From an uncultured Pseudomonadota bacterium (GTDB lineage Bacteria; Pseudomonadota; Gammaproteobacteria; Burkholderiales; SG8-39), in assembly GCA_903909415.1 (NCBI GenBank), contig CAIVVS010000055.1:5789-69788 (forward strand): a stretch of DNA of 64,000 nucleotides, in the 5' to 3' direction. Of the stretch, positions 26,092 to 34,733 are shown in pieces. The notes below the pieces were generated by a model, which did not search any database, was not told the DNA's origin, and saw nothing but the letters and a program-made list of their open reading frames with translations. The position numbers were made by a program, and so were the translations under genes. Position 1 is the stretch's first letter. The number at the start of each line of letters is the position of its first letter.

Positions 26092-27000
26092 TTACCAGCC
26101 GTTGCGGATGAACTCGACGATGTTCCTGCCCAGCAAGTCCTCGGCGGTATTCATGTGCGAAATCGCCGAGTTGTGGTTGTGCTTCGCAAGCCATACGATG
26201 CGCGGCGCCCGGCGCTTGGCCGCCGCGAGCCGGTGGAACAGTTCCGCGCCATGCATGTCCAGCAGCGGGTTCTCGAACTGCGCCAGCGCGATAAGGGTGG
26301 GCACGCTGTCCAGGCCGACGTGGTGCACCGGCGAGCCCTGTTCCATCAGTGCCTGGTCGGTGCCGAAGTAGGCCTCGACCTTGCGCGCGTTCGGGTTGTC
26401 CGGGAAGGTCTCGATGCGCACGCGCCCCGACACCGTGATGAAGCCGGCGATGCCCGGACCGTCCTTGGGATGGAAGCGCTTGTCGTAGGCATAGCAACCG
26501 GCATGCGTGCTGCCGGCCGAGTGGCCCATGGCGAATATCTTCGTGGCATCGCCACCGAAACCCGCGATGTTGGCGCGCGTCCAGGCCACCGCAGCGGCGA
26601 AGTCCTCGGTGGCCGCCGGATAGGGAAACTCCGGTGCGAGCCGGTACTCGATGTTCACGCCGATGATGCCGTGGCGGGCCAGGTACCAGCACACGTTGGC
26701 GTAGACCTCGTCCGAGCGGTCCTTGCGGCCGTCGACGAAGGCGCCGCCGTGTGCGAACACCACCACCGGTGCGCCGGCGGCGCCCGGGGGCACGTACACG
26801 TCCAGCACGTGCCGGGCATGCGTACCGTACGGAATGTCCCTGGTGACCGTGCCGGGCTTGGGCGCCCTGGCATGGATCGCCGAGAACCCGTCGACCATCA
26901 GCTTGGTATGGGCGCCGATGTTGGTTCCCCAGATGGGACCCACCTGCGCCATCAGGTCCCACAGGGATTGCGGTATCTCCGGAGGCGTCGCCATGCTCAT
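26092..27000 (-). CDS. HSL-type alpha/beta hydrolase (esterase/amidase)
   Basis: The 302-residue cytosolic hydrolase has the oxyanion motif VVFAHGGAF, the nucleophile elbow MGHSAGS, and a catalytic His in the C-terminal KHNHNSAISHMNT region. The HGG motif places it in the hormone-sensitive-lipase-like group, which includes aryl formamidases such as kynurenine formamidase and heroin-type esterases. In an operon with a molybdenum hydroxylase and a cupin, hydrolysis of an ester, lactone or N-formyl group is plausible. No signal peptide is seen. Confidence 0.87.
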   Translation of the reverse strand: MSMATPPEIPQSLWDLMAQVGPIWGTNIGAHTKLMVDGFSAIHARAPKPGTVTRDIPYGTHARHVLDVYVPPGAAGAPVVVFAHGGAFVDGRKDRSDEVYANVCWYLARHGIIGVNIEYRLAPEFPYPAATEDFAAAVAWTRANIAGFGGDATKIFAMGHSAGSTHAGCYAYDKRFHPKDGPGIAGFITVSGRVRIETFPDNPNARKVEAYFGTDQALMEQGSPVHHVGLDSVPTLIALAQFENPLLDMHGAELFHRLAAAKRRAPRIVWLAKHNHNSAISHMNTAEDLLGRNIVEFIRNGW

Positions 27001-27046
27001 GCGCGACGCCCCCGTGCCGCCGGTCCGACCGCCACGCCTGCCCGCA

Positions 27047-27646
27047 TCAGACCTTCCGCGCCTTGAGTTCGGACGCAGCCAGCTTCTTGTCCAGGTGGGC
27101 GGTGCGCTTCTTGTTGAGATTCGTGTCGGCGTAACCCATGAAATCCGGCCTCGACTTGCCCACCATCACCTGCGTGTAGACCGGCTCCACGGTGTTGTTG
27201 TGGTAGCCGTGGATCACCCCGGCCGGCGCGAAGGCCATGTCCCACGGCCCCAGCACGGACTCGACGCGGTTGCCCTCGAGGTCCTCGAAGAACACCATCA
27301 TGTGCCCCTGCAGCACGAAGAACACTTCCTCGATCTCGTGGGTGTGCGCGGCGTTGCCCTGGCCGGGAGGCACGTACATCACGCTCAGCGTGAAGCCCTG
27401 CGCCGGGATGAAATCCGGGCCGGGCTTGCCGCTGGTGTTGCCGATGAAGCGGTGCTGAGCGCGCTTCCAGCCTTCGATGCTGGCGTCCGCGAACGCGCTC
27501 CAGTCGGGCTTGCGCTCGCCGAAGCGCTGCACGTAGCGCTTGCTGATGTCCTCCAGCGACATGCCCACGACCGCCGGGTCGAGCGCGTGGACGCGCTGGA
27601 TGCCCGGCTTGGACTTGCCCTTGGCTTTCGTGGCTGCCTTTGCCAT
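27047..27646 (-). CDS. Cupin-domain protein
   Basis: The 199-residue protein has a basic Lys/Ala-rich N-terminus and a single cupin barrel with motif 1 at AAHTHEIEEVFFVLQG (His-x-His and Glu) and motif 2 near DMAFAPAGVIHGYHN (His). A complete 3-His/1-Glu metal site is therefore likely. It could be a dioxygenase, isomerase or a binding protein; the short length and lone domain do not decide. ATG 27646 follows GGGAGAG; the open frame upstream of it looks like read-through. It belongs to the same minus-strand series as the ABC importer. Confidence 0.8.
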   Translation of the reverse strand: MAKAATKAKGKSKPGIQRVHALDPAVVGMSLEDISKRYVQRFGERKPDWSAFADASIEGWKRAQHRFIGNTSGKPGPDFIPAQGFTLSVMYVPPGQGNAAHTHEIEEVFFVLQGHMMVFFEDLEGNRVESVLGPWDMAFAPAGVIHGYHNNTVEPVYTQVMVGKSRPDFMGYADTNLNKKRTAHLDKKLAASELKARKV

Positions 27647-27680
27647 GCTTGCTCTCCCTGTGGTCCCGGCGCGCGGGCGA

Positions 27681-28658
27681 TCAGCCGCCGACGAACTCAT
27701 TGGTGAAATAGGTGCCGATCGGCTGCTTGGTCTTGATCACGCCGAAGCCCATGAAGGCATCCTGGGTCTTCTCGATCACTTCCGGCGAGAGCCAGCCGGC
27801 CTGCTTGCCGCGCGCCCACTCCGGATCCAGCAGGTTGAACGACAGCGCCAGCACGCGCGACACCACCGCGCGGTTCAGCGTGGGGGAGCGCTTGAGCAGG
27901 GAGTCGATCGCGCCGCTCTGGTCCTTGCGGGCGGCGTCGATGGTCTTGTGCATCAGTTCGACCATCTTCTTCACCAGCGCGGGGTTCTGCTTCAGCGTGT
28001 CGTTGTGGGTGATCAGCGACAGGCCCGGCGCGGTCATGCCGGCGAGCGCGTAGGGCAGCGTGGAGACCTCGAGGCCGTTGGCCTCGAACAGCGGCACCTG
28101 CAGGAAGTCGAACGACTCGATCGCGTTGACGCGCTTTTCGAGCAGCGCGGCGGGCTTGGCCGCGCCTTCCAGGTTGACCAGCTGCACTTTCCCGTCCAGG
28201 CCGTTGGCCTTCAGGATGGCCGCGAGGTACTGGGCTGAGGCACTGCCAGGGGAGAAGCCGATGCGTGCGCCCGCCATGTCGGAGAACTTGGCCCAGCCGT
28301 TGGCCTTGGGATAGATGATGGCCATCGGATTCTGGCGCAGGTAGCCGGACACGATCTTGATCGGCAGGCCCAGCGCGACCTGGCCCATCACCGAGCCGCT
28401 GTCGGAGGTGCCGAACATCACCGAGTTGTTGCCCACGGTCTGCGCCGTGGAGGCCGAGCCGCGGCCTTCCAGCACCTCGAGGTCGATGCCCTCCGCCTTG
28501 AACAGCCCCTTGTCCACGCCGTAGTACCAGATGGCGTGGTAGCCGCTGTTCACCCAGTCCAGGCGCAGCGACACTTTCTGCTGCGCCGATGCGGGCGCGG
28601 AAAAGCCGACGGCGAGCACTGCCGCCGCTGTGAGGACCTTCAACATGCGTCGAATCAT
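27681..28658 (-). CDS. ABC importer solute-binding protein (NMT1/SsuA-like)
   Basis: The 325-residue periplasmic protein has a signal peptide (MLKVLTAAAVLAVGFSAPASAQ) and the NMT1/SsuA fold, opening with VSLRLDWVNSGYHAIWYYGVDKGLFKAE as a recognisable region (only motif named). Family members bind nitrate, sulfonates, taurine, pyrimidine precursors or aromatic acids. Permease and ATPase genes lie directly upstream, giving a full importer. ATG 28658 follows GGGGG; an alternative ATG at 28646 is four codons later. Its place beside a molybdenum hydroxylase suggests that it imports the operon's substrate, possibly an N-heterocycle. Confidence 0.9.
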   Translation of the reverse strand: MIRRMLKVLTAAAVLAVGFSAPASAQQKVSLRLDWVNSGYHAIWYYGVDKGLFKAEGIDLEVLEGRGSASTAQTVGNNSVMFGTSDSGSVMGQVALGLPIKIVSGYLRQNPMAIIYPKANGWAKFSDMAGARIGFSPGSASAQYLAAILKANGLDGKVQLVNLEGAAKPAALLEKRVNAIESFDFLQVPLFEANGLEVSTLPYALAGMTAPGLSLITHNDTLKQNPALVKKMVELMHKTIDAARKDQSGAIDSLLKRSPTLNRAVVSRVLALSFNLLDPEWARGKQAGWLSPEVIEKTQDAFMGFGVIKTKQPIGTYFTNEFVGG

Positions 28659-28803
28659 GATTACCCCCGAATGAAGGACTGCGTGGACTTGAGTTTGGAC
28701 GGCTGCTTGTTCAACGGACTGCGAATTCCTGCCAACAATGCGGCTGCGGGGTCCGGCCGGGACCTCCCCGCCGGAGCGGGGACCGCGGCCACTAAGGGCG
28801 GCC

Positions 28804-29574
28804 TCAGTGGCCATTGCCGCGCTGCGAGACATGCCAGGGAATCATCAGGCGCTCGGCGAACTCGACGGCGTAGAAGAACACCATCGCGATCAGGGACAGT
28901 ATCACAAGGGTCGCGAACAGCAGCGGCGTGTCCATGCTGCCGGAGGCCTGCACCAGCAGGTAGCCCAGCCCCTTGTCCGAGCCGATGAACTCGCCGGTCA
29001 GCGCACCCACCACGGCGAGCGTAGAGGCGACCTTCAGGCCGCCGAAGATCATCGGCAGGGCGTGCGGCAGGCGCATGCGCAGGAAGATGCGCCACGGCGG
29101 CGCGCCCATGGAACGGGCCAGTTGCACCATCGCCGGGTCGATGCTGCGCAGGCCGACGATGGTGTCGATCACGATCGGGAAGAAGGCGATCAGGAAGGCC
29201 ACCGCGACCTTGGGCGCCATGCCGAAGCCGAACCAGACGATGAACAACGGCGCCAGCGCGATCTTGGGGATGCTCTGGGTCGCCACCATCGGCGGGTAGA
29301 CCAGCCGCTCCAGCGTGGGCGACACCACGATGAGCATGGCCATCGGGATGGCGAACAACGCCGCGGCGATGAAGCCGGCGAGGATGGCGGCGCTGGTCCA
29401 CATCGACTGCACCGCGAGCGGCTGCCACTGGTCGATGATGGACTGCAGCACCTTCAGCGGGCCGGGAACCAGGTAGATCGGGATCTTGAACAGCCGCACC
29501 GCGAGGTCCCACAGGATGAACAGGACCAGGAACGAGGCGCCGGCCCAGACCATGCGCTTCATGCGCTCATTCAT
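28804..29574 (-). CDS. ABC importer permease (SsuC/TauC-like)
   Basis: The 256-residue inner-membrane protein has six predicted membrane spans and the EAA-like cytosolic loop near LARSMGAPPWRIFLRMRLPHALP, which contacts the ATPase. It matches the permeases of nitrate/sulfonate/taurine-type importers. The start overlaps the ATPase stop by eight bases. A 145-base gap separates it from the solute-binding protein gene; that gap shows no clear promoter or hairpin. Confidence 0.92.
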   Translation of the reverse strand: MNERMKRMVWAGASFLVLFILWDLAVRLFKIPIYLVPGPLKVLQSIIDQWQPLAVQSMWTSAAILAGFIAAALFAIPMAMLIVVSPTLERLVYPPMVATQSIPKIALAPLFIVWFGFGMAPKVAVAFLIAFFPIVIDTIVGLRSIDPAMVQLARSMGAPPWRIFLRMRLPHALPMIFGGLKVASTLAVVGALTGEFIGSDKGLGYLLVQASGSMDTPLLFATLVILSLIAMVFFYAVEFAERLMIPWHVSQRGNGH

Positions 29575-30403
29575 GGATCACCCCCATGGTCTGGAACAGG
29601 TGGTTGACGTGGCGCACGTTGTCGGCGAACACGTCGGAGTCGCGCACCGCCAGGCTGCGCGGGCGCTGCAGGTTGATTCGCAGCACGTCGTGGATGCGCC
29701 CCGGGCGCGGCGTCATCACCACCACCCGGTCGGACAGGAAGATCGCCTCGTCGATGCTGTGGGTGACGAAGACCACGGTCTTCTTCGTGCCCTGCCAGAT
29801 GCGCTGCAGGTCCACCTGCAGTTGCTCGCGGGTCAGCGCGTCCAGCGCGCCGAAGGGCTCGTCCATCAGAAGCAGAGGCGGTTCGTGGATCAGCGCGCGG
29901 CAGATCGCGACGCGCTGGCGCATGCCGCCCGACAGCTCCCAGGGGTACTTCTGCTCGAAGTCCTTCAGGCCGACGGACGCGATCAGCGCGCGCGCGCGCT
30001 CGACGTGCGGCTTGGGGTCCTGGCCGCGCATCACGTACTGCACCAGCACGTTGCCCAGCACCGTGTGCCAGTCGAGCAGCAGGTCGTTCTGGAACACGAT
30101 GCCGATGTTGGTGTAGGGCTCGCGCACCTCCGTGCCCTCGATGCGGATGCTGCCCTCCGAGGCCGGCACCAGGCCGGCGATCATGGACAGCAGCGTGCTC
30201 TTGCCGCAGCCGCTGGGGCCGAGCAGGGAGACGAACTCGCCCACGCCGATATTCAGGTCAGCGCCGTCCAGCGCGACCACCGGGGTCTTGTCGCGCGAGG
30301 TGAACACCTTGCGCACGCCCTTGGCCTCGATGTAGGCCGGTCCGCCGATGTCGGTGGCCGACACCCGCTCGACCGTCGCAGGTACTGCCGGGATGTTCGA
30401 CAT
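29567..30403 (-). CDS. ABC importer ATPase (SsuB/TauB-like)
   Basis: The 278-residue ATPase has Walker A GPSGCGKST, Q-loop FQNDLLLDW, signature LSGGMRQR, Walker B LLLMDEPFGALD and switch His in VTHSIDEA. This set is typical of nitrate/sulfonate/taurine-class importers. An N-terminal extension of about 25 residues precedes the first strand. The ATG shares one base with the stop of the molybdenum hydroxylase gene (TGATG), so import and the first catabolic step are translationally coupled. Confidence 0.94.
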   Translation of the reverse strand: MSNIPAVPATVERVSATDIGGPAYIEAKGVRKVFTSRDKTPVVALDGADLNIGVGEFVSLLGPSGCGKSTLLSMIAGLVPASEGSIRIEGTEVREPYTNIGIVFQNDLLLDWHTVLGNVLVQYVMRGQDPKPHVERARALIASVGLKDFEQKYPWELSGGMRQRVAICRALIHEPPLLLMDEPFGALDALTREQLQVDLQRIWQGTKKTVVFVTHSIDEAIFLSDRVVVMTPRPGRIHDVLRINLQRPRSLAVRDSDVFADNVRHVNHLFQTMGVIHE

Positions 30404-32778
30404 CAGGCCGCCTTCACCCTGGCGGCGCGTACCGCCTGGACGATCTGCTCCGGCCGGATCGGCGTGGTGTTGAACTCGACGCCGAACATGGACAGCGCGT
30501 CGCACACCGCGTTGGCGATGGTCACCGGCGGGGAAATCGCCCCACCCTCGCCCAGTCCCTTGACACCCAGCGGGTTGAGCGGGGACGGCGACTCCTGGTG
30601 GATGATCTTGAAGCGCGGCGCGTCCATCGCGGTCGGCAGCAGGTAGTCCATCAGGCTGCCCGACAGGAACTGCCCCTCGCTGTCATAGGCCATCTCCTCC
30701 AGCAGCGCGCCGCCCAGCCCCTGGACCGCGCCGCCGATGATCTGCCCCTCGGCCAGCACCGGGTTGACCACCACGCCGCAATCGTGGGAAATGGCGTAGT
30801 CGGCGATCTTCACCTTGCCCAGCGCGATGTCCACCTCGATGATCGCGGCGTGCACGGCGTAGGACCAGGTGACCGTTTCCGGCTCCCAGTAATAGGTTTC
30901 CTCGAGGCCCGCCTCGATGTCCGCCGGACGGCCGGTGTCCCAGCCGGGGCGCGAGGCTGCCGCCACCTTGGACAACGGGATCTGCTTGCCGGGCACGCCC
31001 TTGATGCCGACGTGGCCCTCGCGCAGCTCCAGGTCGCCGGGGGCGCATTCCAGCAGGTGCGCGCTGATGTCGAACACCTTCTTGCGCAGCCGGTCGCTGG
31101 CGACGTAGATCGCCGCCGACAGGTTCACCGTCGAGCGGCTGGCGATGGTGCCGAAGCCCATGGGGATGCCCGCGGTGTCCGCGAAGGTCGGCACGACGTC
31201 GTCAGGATGCACGCCCCACTGGTCGGCGAGAATCTGCGAGAACACCGTCTCCATGCCCTGCCCCTGCGGGCAGGAACCGGCGGCGAGGTAGATCTTGCCG
31301 GTGGGGTCGACGCGCACCGTGGCGCCCTCGAAGGGGCCGGCGCCCGTGCCCTCGGTATAGCAGCCTATGCCGAGGCCGAGGTAGCGCCCTTGCGCCAGCG
31401 CCTCCTTCTGGCGCTTGCGGAACGCGGGCACGCCACCGATGGCGTCCAGCGCCTGCTCCAGCGCGAGCGGGTAGTTGCCGCTGTCGTACACGATGGGCGC
31501 GCCATCGCGGTACAGGGTGCCGGTGCGGAACGGCATCTCGGCCGCGGGAATCATGTTGCGGCGGCGGACCTCGGCCGGCTCCAGCTTGAGCTGGCCGGCA
31601 ATCAGGTCCACCAGGCGCTCCATCACCTGTGCTGCCTCCGGGCGGCCGGCGCCGCGATACGGCGCGTTCGGCACCTTGTTGGTGGACGCGATGCGCGCGT
31701 GCACCTTCAGGTTCGGGATCTTGTACGGACCCTGCAGGTGGCAGGCGGTGTTGTAGACCGGCGCCACGCCCAGCGGGTTCCAGGCGCCACAGTCCATCAC
31801 CAGGTCGTCGCGGAAGGCGAGGATCTTCCCGTCGGCGTCGAAGCCGATCTCGGCGTCATGCACCTGGTCCCGGGAATGGCAGGCGCTCATCAGGTGCTCG
31901 CGCCGGTCCTCGATCCACTTCACGGGGCGGCCGATCTTGCGCGCCAGGAAGGGAATCAGCAGGTCCTCGGGGTACACGTGCCCCTTCACGCCGAAGCCGC
32001 CGCCCACGTCCAGCGCGACGCAGCGCACCTTGGCCTCGGGCATGCCCAGGGTCACGGCCGCCTCGCGCTTCACCCAGTGCACCACCTGCGTGGAACACCA
32101 GATGGTGAGCGCACCGGTGCGGCGGTCGTACTCGCCCACCGCGCCGCGCGTCTCCATGGGGATGGCGGCGTAACGGTGGTGGTAGAAGCGGCGCTTGATG
32201 CGGTGCGCCGCCGCGGCCATGGCCCGGTCCGCGTCGCCCACGGCGATGTCGAACTCGCCGATGTTGTTGGTGCCGAACTGCTCGTGCAGGACGGGCGCGC
32301 CCTTCTCCAGCGCGGCCTCCGGATCCACCGCGGCAGGCAGGACCTCCAGGTCCACGTCGGCCAGCTCGGCCGCGTCCTCCGCGCTGTAGCGGCTGTCGGC
32401 GACGATCACCGCGATCGCCTCGCCCACGTGCCGCACCTTGTCGGCGGCGAGCAGCGCCTGGCGCGGGTTCAATATGGTGTGCGGGACGGCGGCCTTCCAC
32501 TTGCTGGGCAGCACCACCTGGTTGTCCGGGATGGGCGGGAGCATGCTCTCGAGCTCCGCGCCACTGATCGCCATCACCACGCCGGGGGCGGCGCGCACGC
32601 GCGTCAGGTCCACCGAGCGGATGCGGGCATGCGCGACCTGGCTGCGCACGAAGGCCACATGCAGCATGCCGGGAAGCACCAGGTCCGCGACGTACTGGCC
32701 CTGGCCGGTGAGCAGGCGCTGGTCCTCGCGCCTGGGGATGGACTGGCCGACGAAGCCCGGCACCGATTTATTGCGCAT
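30403..32778 (-). CDS. Molybdopterin subunit of a xanthine-dehydrogenase-family hydroxylase
   Basis: The 791-residue protein is a large (CoxL-type) subunit with VGQSIPRREDQRLLTGQGQY at the N-terminus. Molybdopterin contacts include DVGGGFGVKG, APYRGAGRPEA, QGQGMETVF and the C-terminal GLGEGGA with the active-site Glu. The AYRCSFR loop of true CO dehydrogenase is absent, so this is a form-II hydroxylase, of the kind that hydroxylates N-heteroaromatics such as nicotinate, quinoline or purines. The FAD and 2Fe-2S subunits lie divergently at 32970-34336. ATG 32778 gives the family N-terminus; a 15-residue upstream extension is open but unlikely. Confidence 0.93.
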   Translation of the reverse strand: MRNKSVPGFVGQSIPRREDQRLLTGQGQYVADLVLPGMLHVAFVRSQVAHARIRSVDLTRVRAAPGVVMAISGAELESMLPPIPDNQVVLPSKWKAAVPHTILNPRQALLAADKVRHVGEAIAVIVADSRYSAEDAAELADVDLEVLPAAVDPEAALEKGAPVLHEQFGTNNIGEFDIAVGDADRAMAAAAHRIKRRFYHHRYAAIPMETRGAVGEYDRRTGALTIWCSTQVVHWVKREAAVTLGMPEAKVRCVALDVGGGFGVKGHVYPEDLLIPFLARKIGRPVKWIEDRREHLMSACHSRDQVHDAEIGFDADGKILAFRDDLVMDCGAWNPLGVAPVYNTACHLQGPYKIPNLKVHARIASTNKVPNAPYRGAGRPEAAQVMERLVDLIAGQLKLEPAEVRRRNMIPAAEMPFRTGTLYRDGAPIVYDSGNYPLALEQALDAIGGVPAFRKRQKEALAQGRYLGLGIGCYTEGTGAGPFEGATVRVDPTGKIYLAAGSCPQGQGMETVFSQILADQWGVHPDDVVPTFADTAGIPMGFGTIASRSTVNLSAAIYVASDRLRKKVFDISAHLLECAPGDLELREGHVGIKGVPGKQIPLSKVAAASRPGWDTGRPADIEAGLEETYYWEPETVTWSYAVHAAIIEVDIALGKVKIADYAISHDCGVVVNPVLAEGQIIGGAVQGLGGALLEEMAYDSEGQFLSGSLMDYLLPTAMDAPRFKIIHQESPSPLNPLGVKGLGEGGAISPPVTIANAVCDALSMFGVEFNTTPIRPEQIVQAVRAARVKAA

Positions 32779-32780
32779 CG

Positions 32781-32843
32781 CAAGTATTCCAAGCATCAAA
32801 CGAATCGTATAAGCTAAAGCCAAGCATGCCCGCAGTCAAGCAT
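32781..32843. promoter_or_regulatory. CAAGCAT direct repeats in a divergent promoter
   Basis: CAAG(C/T)AT occurs at 32781, 32790, 32821 and 32837, all in the same orientation, within the interval between the molybdenum subunit and the FAD subunit genes. A TTGC-N5-GCAA site overlaps the start codon at 32771-32783. Clustered short direct repeats like this often bind an activator. The rest of the 191-base interval shows no other clear motif. Confidence 0.45.
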
Positions 32844-32969
32844 TGCGTGTCGTGATACCTATGCACACGATGCGGCCCGGATGCGAAGCGCGGAAACCCC
32901 GCGGGAAGCCCGCCACCGCCCCGTCTGAACAGCGCTGAATCCACGCACCATTACAGGCACCCAACCCCG

Positions 32970-33821
32970 GTGAAACCTCCCAAGTTCGAATACCACGCCG
33001 CCGCCTCGGTCGAGGAAGCGGTCTCCCTGCTGCAGCGCTATGGCGGCGACGCCCGCCCACTGGCCGGCGGCCAGAGCCTGGTCCCGATGCTCAACTTCCG
33101 GCTGGCGAGCCCCAGGGCGCTGGTCGACCTGCGCCTCATCCCCGCGATCGCGGGCCTGCGCGAGGACGGTGACGCCGTCGCGGTCGGCGCCATGACCCGC
33201 CAGCGCGCGCTGGAGTTTTCCAGCGTGGTGCAAAAGCGCCTTCCGCTGGTGCGCGAGGCGCTGCGCTGGGTGGGCCACCTGCCCACCCGCAGCCGCGGCA
33301 CCATCGGCGGTTCCCTGTCGCACGCCGATCCGTCGGCGGAACTCCCCATCGCCATGACCGCGCTGGACGCCGAAATGGTCGCGCAGGGCCCCAAGGGCCG
33401 GCGCTCGATCCCGGCGTCGCAGTTCTTCACCGGCTATTTCTCCACCGCGCTGGCCGCCGACGAGTTGCTGGTGGAAATCCGCATCCCGGCCGCGGCCGAC
33501 GGCGACGGCGTCGCGGTCGAGGAGTTCTCGCGCCGCCAGGGCGACTTCGCCATCGCGGCCATAGCCGCCGTGGTCGGCAAGGGCGGCAAGAAGGTGCGCA
33601 TCGCGGCCGGCGGCGTGGGCCCGCACGCCACGCGCCTGCAGGCGGCCGAAGCCATCCTCGAGAAGGGCGGCGTGAACGATGACACGATCGCCGCCGCCTG
33701 CGCGAAGGCGTCCGAGGTCGTGCAGCCCGGATCGGACCAGAACGCCTCCGCTGACTACCGCCGCCACCTCACCGGCGTGCTGCTGGGGCGGGCCCTGCGC
33801 CGCGCCGCCGGCATCGCCTGA
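32970..33821 (+). CDS. FAD-binding subunit of the molybdenum hydroxylase
   Basis: The 283-residue CoxM-type protein has the FAD motifs LAGGQSLVPMLNFRL and RGTIGGSLSHADPSAELP. It passes electrons from the 2Fe-2S subunit to the final acceptor in the heterotrimeric enzyme. It begins at GTG 32970; no other start keeps the N-terminal KPPKFEYHAAASVEEA segment. It is divergent from its molybdopterin subunit, which is unusual since the three are normally in one operon. Confidence 0.92.
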   Translation: MKPPKFEYHAAASVEEAVSLLQRYGGDARPLAGGQSLVPMLNFRLASPRALVDLRLIPAIAGLREDGDAVAVGAMTRQRALEFSSVVQKRLPLVREALRWVGHLPTRSRGTIGGSLSHADPSAELPIAMTALDAEMVAQGPKGRRSIPASQFFTGYFSTALAADELLVEIRIPAAADGDGVAVEEFSRRQGDFAIAAIAAVVGKGGKKVRIAAGGVGPHATRLQAAEAILEKGGVNDDTIAAACAKASEVVQPGSDQNASADYRRHLTGVLLGRALRRAAGIA

Positions 33822-33832
33822 GCAGGCCCACC

Positions 33833-34336
33833 ATGAGCAACGCATCGAACCAGGCGACTCCCATGAACCAGCGCGTCACCATCAAACTGACCATCAACGG
33901 CGAGGCGCGCGAGGGCAGTTGCGAGCCGCGCAAGCTGCTGGTGGACTTCATCCGCGAGGACCTGGGCCTCACCGGCACGCACGCCGGGTGCGAGCACGGC
34001 ATCTGCGGGGCCTGCACCATCCTGTTCAACGGCGAGGCGGCACGTTCCTGCACCACCTTCGCGGTGCAGGCCGACGGCGCGGAGCTGGTCACCATCGAAG
34101 GCCTGGCCAACAAGGACGGCAGCCTCAACACGCTGCAGCAGATGTTCCACGAGCACCACGCGCTGCAGTGCGGCTTCTGCACGCCCGGCATGCTGATCAC
34201 CGCGACCGACCTGCTCAAAGTGAACCCCAAGCCGGACGAAGAGCAGATCCGCGAGGCCATGTCCGCGGTGGTCTGCCGCTGCACCGGCTACCAGGGCATC
34301 GTCAACGCCGTGGCCGCCGCTGCGGCCAAGCTGTAA
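33833..34336 (+). CDS. 2Fe-2S subunit of the molybdenum hydroxylase
   Basis: The 167-residue CoxS-type protein has two iron-sulfur clusters: a plant-type ferredoxin site (GCEHGICGACTILFNG with a later Cys) and a helical site (QCGFCTPGM and CRCTGYQ). All eight Cys are present. It starts 11 bases after the FAD subunit. A second Met at position 11 would give the more usual short N-terminus, so the real start may be 33863. Confidence 0.94.
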   Translation: MSNASNQATPMNQRVTIKLTINGEAREGSCEPRKLLVDFIREDLGLTGTHAGCEHGICGACTILFNGEAARSCTTFAVQADGAELVTIEGLANKDGSLNTLQQMFHEHHALQCGFCTPGMLITATDLLKVNPKPDEEQIREAMSAVVCRCTGYQGIVNAVAAAAAKL

Positions 34337-34368
34337 CACCGACCAGCACACACCCCCAGGAGCGACGC

Positions 34369-34719
34369 ATGGCCGACGCCAAGCACCATCCCTACAGCCT
34401 CGCCTACGAGAAGGACGGCATCGTCTACGTCTCGGGCGCGACCTCCATCGACTACGAGACCCACAAGGCGGTGCCGGGACGGCGCGAAGCGCTGGATGCC
34501 GCGCTGAACGAGGTGGAGAAGCGCCTGGCCAGCGTCGGCCTGGACCTCAGCCACGTGGTGAAGGCAACCTACTACCTGCTGGACCTGAGCCTGCGCAACG
34601 AGGCCAACCAGCAGTACGAGGAACGCTTCCAGGTGCCGCGCCCGGCGCGCACCGTGATCGGCGTGTCCGCCATCCCCTACGACGGCGTCTGCGTGATCGA
34701 CGTCATCGCCCACCGCTGA
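34369..34719 (+). CDS. RidA/YjgF-family protein
   Basis: The 116-residue protein has the RidA trimer fold: GIVYVSGATSIDYETHK near the start, the helix LNEVEKRLASVGLDLSHVVK, and the C-terminal RTVIGVSAIPYDGVCVIDVIAH. The Arg of the imine-deaminating site (PARTVIGV) is present. RidA homologues hydrolyse reactive enamines/imines; those in catabolic operons (such as RutC) act on pathway intermediates. Together with two isochorismatase-fold hydrolases nearby it echoes the RutB-RutC arrangement of pyrimidine breakdown. GGAG precedes the ATG. Confidence 0.9.
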   Translation: MADAKHHPYSLAYEKDGIVYVSGATSIDYETHKAVPGRREALDAALNEVEKRLASVGLDLSHVVKATYYLLDLSLRNEANQQYEERFQVPRPARTVIGVSAIPYDGVCVIDVIAHR

Positions 34720-34733
34720 ACCCGGAGACCGAC

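Noticed and set aside
30403..34336. Carbon monoxide dehydrogenase (cox) genes
   Set aside because: The AYRCSFR active-site loop of true CO dehydrogenase is replaced by APYRGAGRPEA, so only the wider hydroxylase family can be claimed.
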